Program-made: the position numbers and the translations under genes
Source: Verrucomicrobiota bacterium
Lineage (GTDB): Bacteria > Verrucomicrobiota > Lentisphaeria > Oligosphaerales > Oligosphaeraceae
Direction: 5' to 3'
Length of the DNA: 11,693 nt
NCBI GenBank assembly: GCA_022709995.1
Contig: JAKLHU010000022.1
Location: 1-11,693, forward strand
Shown: positions 6,120 to 11,693 of the stretch, piece after piece
Numbering within the stretch: the stretch's first letter is position 1
Layout: each line of letters opens with the position of its first letter
The notes under the pieces: model-generated
What the model was told of the DNA's origin: nothing
The model's database searches: none
Seen by the model: the letters and a program-made list of their open reading frames with translations, nothing else

Positions 6120-6947
6120 TCAGCGCAACGCGAAGGCGCGGATCAGTCCGCGCAGGTGCTCGACGCAGGCCGCGATCGGGCCGTCCATGAACTTGTCGAT
6201 CGGGGTGAAGTTGCCGTTGAGGGCGTCCAGCCCGGCCTGGACGTTTTTGAGGAAGCAGTGCTGGAATTCGGTGGCGACGTTGATTTTGGTGATGCCGTTG
6301 GCGATGGCCTTCTGGACGTCCGCCAGGGGTGTTCCGGTGCCGCCGTGCAGGACGAGGGGCAGGCCGGGCAGGCGTTCGCCGATTTGTCGGCAGCGTTCCA
6401 GGTCGAGTTTGGGCGCGGTCTGGTAATAGCCATGAGCGGTGCCGATGGAGATGGCCAGGGCGTCGACCCCGGTTTCGGCGGCGAACTGGCAGGCGGACTC
6501 GACCTCGGTGAGGGCGGTGGCGTCGCCCATGGCGACATGGCCGATTTCGCCTTCGGCGGAAGCGCCGGCGGCATGGGCCAGGCGTACGGCGGCGGCCGTC
6601 GCGGCGATGTTGTCGGCATCGGGGAGCCGGGAGCCGTCCAGCATGATGGAGGTGTAGCCCCAGTCGAGGGCGTTGCGGACCTGTTCGAGGTTTTCGCCGT
6701 GGTCGAGATGCAAGGCCACCGGCTGGGAGCATTTTTGGGCCAGGCGGATGAGCAGCCCGCCCAGGGCTTCGGCCTTGCCGTTGCCGAACAGGCGGGAATA
6801 GAGCTGCAGGATGACCGGCGACTTTTCCGCTTCGGCCGCCTGGATGACGGCGACGGCGGTTTCGTAGTTGGCGGCGTTGAAGGCGCCGATGGCCCGGCCG
6901 GCCCGGCGCGCGGCCGGCAGGATGTCGTTCATGGTGACCAGTGACAT
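6120..6947 (-). CDS. Class II (zinc) fructose/tagatose-bisphosphate aldolase family protein
   Basis: The 275-residue protein is a TIM-barrel class II aldolase. Catalytic Asp82 and zinc ligand His83 lie in LHLDHG (79-84). MLDGS (102-106), AEGEIGHV (131-138, with Glu134), GTAHGYY (169-175, zinc ligand His172) and LVLHGGTGTP (198-207, zinc ligand His201) complete the site. KINVATEF (221-228) binds the phosphate end. Such enzymes reversibly split a ketose bisphosphate into dihydroxyacetone phosphate and an aldehyde in the cytoplasm. The Asn-Val-Ala-Thr-Glu wording is closer to GatY/KbaY-type members than to E. coli FbaA (Asn-Ile-Asp-Thr-Asp), so fructose 1,6-bisphosphate, tagatose 1,6-bisphosphate or a related sugar is possible. 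The open frame extends far upstream, but the start at 6947 gives the normal N-terminus; no strong ribosome site is seen. It follows the giant gene by 107 bases on the same strand. Confidence 0.9.
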   Translation of the reverse strand: MSLVTMNDILPAARRAGRAIGAFNAANYETAVAVIQAAEAEKSPVILQLYSRLFGNGKAEALGGLLIRLAQKCSQPVALHLDHGENLEQVRNALDWGYTSIMLDGSRLPDADNIAATAAAVRLAHAAGASAEGEIGHVAMGDATALTEVESACQFAAETGVDALAISIGTAHGYYQTAPKLDLERCRQIGERLPGLPLVLHGGTGTPLADVQKAIANGITKINVATEFQHCFLKNVQAGLDALNGNFTPIDKFMDGPIAACVEHLRGLIRAFALR

Positions 6948-7054
6948 GCGGAGGTGACTTTCGGTTGCGAAGTTATGGAGGGTGCTCAAGGCCGAGTGGG
7001 AAGACACTGGCGGCGGACAGGTGCGTCCAGGCCTTGTCCTCCCGCCGTGATTTT

Positions 7055-10000
7055 TCAGGACTTGGGGGTGAGACGGATGAAGCTGGCGATCAGGATGATG
7101 GCGCCGAGGACGGGCAGAATGCCGAAGAGGAGGCTGACGAGGGCGGCCTGGCGCATGGTTTGGCGGGTGCGCAGCCGGGCGGGAATCCAGTTCAGGCCAT
7201 GGCGGGAAACGAGGAGCAGCAGGACGGCGGCCAGACCGGCCGCCAGGAGCGTGAAGCCGAGGCGCTTCCAGGCGGCAAGCGCGGCGACCGTGACGGCGCG
7301 GCCGTGCAGGGCCACCCCGCCGCGCGGGGCGCTGAACAGGGAGGTGTGCCAGCGGGAGGGGTCGTCGGCGCACAAGGCGACATCCAGGCTGGCCAGATTC
7401 GCCGCCGCGGCCGCCGCGGCGGGCGGCGGCGGTTCAGGCTCGGCGGGAACGACCACGCCGGAACCTCCCGCCGCCATCTCCGCCGCCTGGACCAGGGGGG
7501 GCGGCGCCGACCGCGGCGCCGCCGGAAAAACCTGGCGGCGGCCGTCGTCGGCAGCGGCGTCAAGCCGCTCCCCGCCGACGGCGCCCGGCCGGGCTGCGTC
7601 AACCGGCGTCCTGGCAAAGGCCTTCTTGCCCTTTTCCGCTTCCAATCGAGCTGACCCGTCGGGAGCGTTCGTCCGGCGGGCGTCCTCGTTTTTCCTGAGC
7701 GCGTCAAAGGGGGTTGTCGCTTCTGCCGCCTCGCGCGCTGGCATCGCGGTCGCCGCGGGGCCGGCGGGTTTTATCCGGCGGACGGAGGCGGGCGCCGTGC
7801 CGGGGGCGGTTGCGGTGATCTTGCTTTCCGGCTCCGGCGTCCGCTGCCAGTTTTCCGTTTTGGCGGGCAGGGCGTTGGCAAGGTTCACGGATTGCGCGGC
7901 GCTCATGTCGTTGAATTGCTGCCGGCCGGTGGGAATCTGCGGCTGGAACTGCTGCTTCTGGTCGTTCTCCATCTGGGCGACGAATTCGTCCAGGGCCTTC
8001 TGGGATTGGGCGACCTGTTCGTTGTTGCCCAGAATTTGCTGGACTTGCATTTGGCTGGCCTGCACCTGCGCGAGAATCGCCGCGGAATTTTTGGCCGCCC
8101 GGGTTCGGGAATGGCTGGCGGCGCCGGTTGTCATGGATGAAGTCAGGCGTTTCAGCATGCCGCTTTGGTAGGCGAGCGTGGAGGCATGATACGAGCCGAT
8201 GTCAACCGGCTGGCCAAGGTCGCCGGCAAACGCGAGCCATTTCTGTTCCACCGGCAGCCGCAAGGCTATTTGCGTCCGTTCCATGTTGACGTTGACCGTC
8301 TCCGGCAGCGGGAAAACGGTCCGGCGCAGCCAGCCCGGTTGGCGGAGCTGCGCGCGGTATTTCAGGACGACCGGATAATCCAGGTCGCCTTCCGCCGTTT
8401 TGAGGAGAGGTATCCAGACGGTGCCGGGTTCGGCGGCCGCCGGCGTCACCGGCTTGATCAGTTCGCCAGCCACCTGGACCGTCCACAACTGGACGCCAGC
8501 CGGCAGGCGGACAATCAGGAATTGCTCGGTGCGGTTGTCGATTTGGAAGGTGGTCTCGCCCAGGCAGAGGCCGTCGGCCGTCAGCATCAGCGTCGTGCTG
8601 GCCAGGCCGATGCGGGCGTTGGCCGTGACCACGGCCGTCCGGGGATTGGCTTGGCAGCTGACGCCGCCGGTCCGGGCGTCTTTGATTTCAAAGGCCTGGA
8701 CGCGATTTCCGGCCAGCAGGGGCCGGAGCATTTCCGGGACGGTGCGGGTGATGTCCAGGGCGGCGGCGGCAACGGGCGTCGCGGCGACCTCGTCGCGGCC
8801 GGCGTTTTCAATGACGCAGTAGTATTTCAGCGGCGTGTCCGCCGTCGGGCAGACGATGGTCTGGGCGCTTCCCGGCGGCAGCCGGTCGTGCTCCAGCAGG
8901 ATGCGGAAGTTGGCGGTCAGCTGGTCCTGGAACTCCAGCGTGAAGCGCACCCGCCCGGAATCGCCTTCCGGCTCGATGCGGGTGCGGCGCAGCAGCGGCG
9001 CGTCCAGCCGGGCATCGGCGAGATGCTCTGGCGCGGTGAAGGAAAACTGCTCCAGGCCGCCATCGACATGCAGGTCGAACAGGTAGGTCTCCTGCTGGAC
9101 GGTTTCGGTGAAGCGGACGCTGGCGGCGCACATCCCGGTGACGGTCGTCGCCTTCGCGCTGACGAGCAGGTCGCCGCTGTAATCGGCGGCACGCGCTTGC
9201 AGCGCCAGGCGGACATGCGGGCGGTTGGCTGTCGTCAGCCATGCATTCACCGTGTCGGGCAGAACGACGGTCAGGCCGCGCAGATTGCCCTCCCGCACCT
9301 GCAGCACTTCCGGGCACAGCACGGCCAGGACGGTTTCCTGGCGGTCGGCGGCAAGAACGGTGATGACGGGCGCCGGGACGACGCTGCCGGGTTGGACCGG
9401 CACCGCCAGTTCGCCGGTGAAATGAACGGTCGCGTCCTGGCTGCCGGGAGCGAGCCGGAGAACGGCCAGCGTGGCCTCCGGTGTCGTTTCCACGTCATGG
9501 CTGAAAAGACGATCGCCGCGCAGGGACCGGATCGCCAGACCGGCCGGAAAACGGACCTTGACCACCGGCCGGAAGCGTCGCCCGGTCTTGATCGCCAGCT
9601 CGCCCTCCAAAGTCTGGCCGCCGGTCTCCAGACGATGGATGACGTGCAGGTTAGCCTCCAGAAAATCGTCATAGGGCTGGATGGACATGGCCACGGGCAG
9701 CGGCGAGGCGGCCGACTGCCAGGCCTCGCCGTTTTGGCCGTCCTCGTCGGCCTGGTCGAAATAGCCGGCGAGACGAGCCAGGTCAACGCGCCCGGCGCCG
9801 CTGGCGGCGGCTTCAGTGCGCAGGTCGAATTCGCCGCGGCGGCGCAGCCGGGCGACGACGCGATGGCGGGCCGCGCCCGGCGCCGCAAAATCGGGAAAGG
9901 CCATGGTTTGTGGCTTGGGGTCGGCGCCGACGCCGGGGCCGAGCAGGCGGACCAGGAAGGATTCGGATTTGTCGGCGGCTTTCAGGAGGTGGACGGCGAG

Positions 10001-11693
10001 GAGGGTTTTTTGTCCATCGGGGCGGCTTTCCCAGCCGCGGATATTGGGGCCGGTGATGTCGAGCAATTTGTAGGCGGAGGGAAGGGACAGTTCGAACACG
10101 GAGCGGGCGGCGCCGCGGAAGTGCAGGTTCGGCTTCCAGGCCGCTTCGATAGCGCTTTCGCCGACGATGAGGTCGATGGCCGATTCGACGGTCAAGGCGT
10201 CGTCCAGGTTGCCCGCTGTTGCCGGCAGGCGCCACTGCAAGGTGAGCAGGTCGCCGTCAACCGCAACCGCGAGTGGCGCGGCGCCCTTTTCCACTCGCTG
10301 GGTCCAGGCCAGGCGCTGGCTGCGGACGGCGATTTCCGCGCCATTCTCGGGCGGCGTGATGACCAGGGTGGCCGGGGTTGGCGCCGGCAGGGCGATTTCG
10401 ACCTGCCGCCAGCCGCCTTGTCGGCTGACGGTTGCCAGCCAGGTCATTTCCAGGGCATGCTTTCCCGGCGGCAGCGACGCGATGGCGAGGCCGGGTCTGG
10501 GGCCGGGCGCTGTCCAGGCCGGGGCGGGAACGCCGTTGGCGGTGATTTGCCCGGGGAGGACGTTCTGGTAGGTCAGGGTCGGCAGCGGCGCGGCGGTGGC
10601 GGCTGGGATGACGGCTTGCAAGCGGGCGGTGATCGTCATGGTGTCGTCTTCCGTCAGCGTCGCTTCGTATCTGACAGTCGTGAACAGGGCCGGCGCCGGC
10701 TGGAATGGCGGCGGCTGCGCTCCGGAACGGAGGCGCTGGTAAAAGACATACGGCAGAAGGCGGTCCGGCAGCAGGCGCGCCGGCAGGCCGTCATACGGCA
10801 CGATGACCGCGTCTTCCGGCAGAGGCATCGGCGCTGGCTTGACCAGCTCGACGGGAGTCAACGCCGGCGGCGTCGCCGCCGGTGCGGCCGGCGCGGGAAA
10901 GGCCGGCGTTTGCGACCGGGCGGACGACGCGGATTCAGCCGCGACTGGCGCGGAGGCGGGCGTCGCCGAAAGGCCTGGCGCGCTGGCGGTGGCCGGAGAG
11001 GGCGCGACGGCTGCGGCTGCCGGCCGCGGGGGTTGGCTGCCGTCGGCGGGCGCGGTTGCCGTCTGGGCGGAGGCGGGGTTCGGGAAAGCCGCCAGCGCGA
11101 GTGCCGCCGCCAGCATGACGGCGACGGTCGTGGCCGCGGCGGGGGCTGGCGCCGGCCGGCCGCGGCGCGGCAGCCAGCCGACGGCGCCGCCGAAGGCATA
11201 CAGCGCGGCGAGGACGAGCGCGGCGAGGAAGCAGTCATTCAAGATCAAAGTCGTCGCGGCCAGGCCGGGGAGGCAGGGCAGGATGCTGCTGGCCAGCAGC
11301 CAGCCCGCGACATAGCGCCAGCGTCTTCCGTGGCGGATGGCGGGCAGCAGGCCGAGGCAGATCAGCAGCAGGAAGAGGCCGCGTCGGAACATGCGCAGGG
11401 CCGTGTTGTTGAGCAGCGTGAGGCTGACGGCCGCCTCGGCGGTCAGGCCGTCAAACCGCAGGCCACGGCCTTCGCGCACCAGGTCGATGGGAAGGCTCCT
11501 GGTGGCCTCCTGGGACAGCCACGCCAGGTTGGATTTGTCGGCTGCCGTGGCCAGGGGTTCCTCCGCGGGCATGATTTTCTTCCGGCTCCGTGTTTTGACC
11601 GCCTTCTCGTCCTTGTCGGCGCCGGCTCCAAAGGCGTCGGCGTCGGTCACGTAGAGGTCCTCCTTGTCGCCGCTGAGTTTCTGCATCATCCTG
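7055..11693 (-). CDS. Giant multi-pass membrane protein with repeated beta-rich modules (N-terminus outside window)
   Basis: I do not recognise a named family. The frame is open to the right edge, so the true start may lie beyond; numbering here is from the ATG at 11689 (1544 codons). Residues 1-100 are soluble. Hydrophobic helices lie at about 104-118, 126-143 and 147-172. A signal-peptide-like segment (187-209) ends ASA-Q. A Pro/Ala/Ser linker (210-290) follows, then a long strand-rich part (about 290-1165) that should lie in the periplasm, with four related repeats. Residues 1198-1250 are Gln-rich and likely coiled coil, and 1260-1430 are charged, low-complexity linker. Two C-terminal helices (about 1464-1494 and 1514-1538) end the protein. 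A role in envelope structure or surface display is only inference. The aldolase follows 107 bases after the stop. Codon use and GC content match the neighbours. Confidence 0.8.
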   Translation of the reverse strand, partial: RMMQKLSGDKEDLYVTDADAFGAGADKDEKAVKTRSRKKIMPAEEPLATAADKSNLAWLSQEATRSLPIDLVREGRGLRFDGLTAEAAVSLTLLNNTALRMFRRGLFLLLICLGLLPAIRHGRRWRYVAGWLLASSILPCLPGLAATTLILNDCFLAALVLAALYAFGGAVGWLPRRGRPAPAPAAATTVAVMLAAALALAAFPNPASAQTATAPADGSQPPRPAAAAVAPSPATASAPGLSATPASAPVAAESASSARSQTPAFPAPAAPAATPPALTPVELVKPAPMPLPEDAVIVPYDGLPARLLPDRLLPYVFYQRLRSGAQPPPFQPAPALFTTVRYEATLTEDDTMTITARLQAVIPAATAAPLPTLTYQNVLPGQITANGVPAPAWTAPGPRPGLAIASLPPGKHALEMTWLATVSRQGGWRQVEIALPAPTPATLVITPPENGAEIAVRSQRLAWTQRVEKGAAPLAVAVDGDLLTLQWRLPATAGNLDDALTVESAIDLIVGESAIEAAWKPNLHFRGAARSVFELSLPSAYKLLDITGPNIRGWESRPDGQKTLLAVHLLKAADKSESFLVRLLGPGVGADPKPQTMAFPDFAAPGAARHRVVARLRRRGEFDLRTEAAASGAGRVDLARLAGYFDQADEDGQNGEAWQSAASPLPVAMSIQPYDDFLEANLHVIHRLETGGQTLEGELAIKTGRRFRPVVKVRFPAGLAIRSLRGDRLFSHDVETTPEATLAVLRLAPGSQDATVHFTGELAVPVQPGSVVPAPVITVLAADRQETVLAVLCPEVLQVREGNLRGLTVVLPDTVNAWLTTANRPHVRLALQARAADYSGDLLVSAKATTVTGMCAASVRFTETVQQETYLFDLHVDGGLEQFSFTAPEHLADARLDAPLLRRTRIEPEGDSGRVRFTLEFQDQLTANFRILLEHDRLPPGSAQTIVCPTADTPLKYYCVIENAGRDEVAATPVAAAALDITRTVPEMLRPLLAGNRVQAFEIKDARTGGVSCQANPRTAVVTANARIGLASTTLMLTADGLCLGETTFQIDNRTEQFLIVRLPAGVQLWTVQVAGELIKPVTPAAAEPGTVWIPLLKTAEGDLDYPVVLKYRAQLRQPGWLRRTVFPLPETVNVNMERTQIALRLPVEQKWLAFAGDLGQPVDIGSYHASTLAYQSGMLKRLTSSMTTGAASHSRTRAAKNSAAILAQVQASQMQVQQILGNNEQVAQSQKALDEFVAQMENDQKQQFQPQIPTGRQQFNDMSAAQSVNLANALPAKTENWQRTPEPESKITATAPGTAPASVRRIKPAGPAATAMPAREAAEATTPFDALRKNEDARRTNAPDGSARLEAEKGKKAFARTPVDAARPGAVGGERLDAAADDGRRQVFPAAPRSAPPPLVQAAEMAAGGSGVVVPAEPEPPPPAAAAAAANLASLDVALCADDPSRWHTSLFSAPRGGVALHGRAVTVAALAAWKRLGFTLLAAGLAAVLLLLVSRHGLNWIPARLRTRQTMRQAALVSLLFGILPVLGAIILIASFIRLTPKS
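7070..7399 (-). other. C-terminal membrane cassette of the giant protein
   Basis: These are residues about 1431-1540: a short strand segment (NLASLDVALC, then SLFSAPRGGVALHGRAV), a helix with Ala/Leu-rich core, a basic loop (ARLRTRQTMRQ) and a last helix rich in Leu/Ile. The same order (Ser-Leu strand, Gly-rich hairpin, helix, basic loop, helix) is seen near the N-terminus at 11195-11500. Confidence 0.5.
8348..10102 (-). repeat. Four divergent protein repeats with a period of about 175 residues
   Basis: Within the giant protein, four cores share the pattern hydrophobic strand, Pro-x-Gly-like turn, a strand ending in Gly/Asp/Ala, a loop, then two strands. Core one is residues 530-586 (FELSLPSAYKLLDITGP). 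Core two is 710-763 (VKVRFPAGLAIRSLRGD). Core three is 880-938 (QFSFTAPEHLADARLDAP). Core four is 1055-1114 (LIVRLPAGVQLWTVQVAG). The aligned prolines are 537, 715, 887 and 1063, giving spacings of 178, 172 and 176. A weaker fifth copy may lie near residue 379. Confidence 0.55.
11063..11131 (-). other. Internal signal-peptide-like segment in the giant protein
   Basis: Residues 187-209 read as a hydrophobic Ala/Leu core followed by Phe-Pro-Asn-Pro-Ala-Ser-Ala-Gln, with two Arg pairs upstream (175-178). This has the n-, h- and c-regions of a secretory signal with an Ala-x-Ala site, but it lies after three earlier hydrophobic helices. No suitable start codon with a ribosome site lies just before it, so it is read as part of the long frame. 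Confidence 0.5.
11195..11500 (-). other. N-terminal copy of the membrane cassette in the giant protein
   Basis: These are residues about 64-165: SLPIDLVREGRGLRFDGL, then AVSL strands, a helix (MFRRGLFLLLICLGLL), a basic loop (RHGRRWRY) and another Leu-rich helix, with a third helix after it. The layout matches the C-terminal cassette at 7070-7399, although residue identity is low by eye. Confidence 0.45.

Noticed and set aside
5944..6732. 262-codon minus frame overlapping the aldolase
   Set aside because: It is an out-of-frame shadow with Arg/Pro-rich content; only its last 16 codons are mentioned, as a weak leader peptide idea.
7015..7039. Bulged GGACAGG/CCTTGTCC hairpin after the giant gene, as a terminator
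   Set aside because: There is no T run beyond the stem; readthrough into the aldolase gene cannot be excluded.
6948..7373. Upstream in-frame extension of the aldolase to 7373
   Set aside because: The added 142 residues are Arg/Pro/His-rich, overlap the end of the giant gene out of frame, and the aldolase N-terminus begins naturally at 6947.
7398..7430. GCC/GCG run giving a poly-Ala tract
   Set aside because: The codons vary and it fits a low-complexity linker; there is no sign of a functional DNA repeat.

Overview
The window is GC-rich, densely coded and mostly minus-strand. It reads as chromosomal housekeeping sequence from a Gram-negative bacterium, since it encodes ExbB/ExbD/TonB-type envelope energisation proteins. 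The exact lineage cannot be fixed from sequence alone. The S4 protein shares a TIFAA-x-Q-x-V-x-H-x-H-x-LV core that I recall from Chlamydia, and the very large membrane-anchored beta-rich protein is of a kind I associate with the Planctomycetes-Verrucomicrobia-Chlamydiae group. My best guess is therefore a GC-rich PVC bacterium (Lentisphaerota, Kiritimatiellota or Verrucomicrobiota), held with modest confidence. No mobile element, tRNA, rRNA or CRISPR array is visible.

Layout. Positions 1-2244 (minus strand) hold ksgA - exbB - exbD - tonB-like, with gaps of 22, 58 and 8 bases, which looks like one transcription unit running off the left edge. A 441-base divergent region (2245-2685) contains an AT-rich island with candidate promoters. 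Next comes a plus-strand gene for a membrane-anchored GAF-PP2C (SpoIIE/RsbU-type) phosphatase (2686-4119). It converges on yicC (4197-5072, minus). Upstream of yicC is rpsD (5283-5924), a stand-alone ribosomal protein S4 gene with its own strong-looking promoter (6076-6103), a leader of about 145 nt and a textbook intrinsic terminator (5204-5244). Then come a class II aldolase (6120-6947) and a giant open frame of at least 1544 codons (7055 to the right edge).

How the genes relate. ExbB/ExbD plus a TonB/TolA-like anchor form a proton-driven motor that works on the outer membrane. KsgA, S4 and YicC belong to ribosome maturation and RNA handling. The phosphatase is an orphan output module, with no anti-sigma factor or antagonist gene beside it.

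The least ordinary object is the giant protein. It carries four divergent repeats with a period of about 175 residues. It also has two copies of what looks like the same C-terminal membrane cassette, one near each end, with an internal signal-peptide-like segment just after the first. This suggests two paralogous envelope proteins joined end to end. The rpsD control region is the second point of interest: its promoter spacer is exactly one inverted repeat, and it is followed by a leader with competing dyads.
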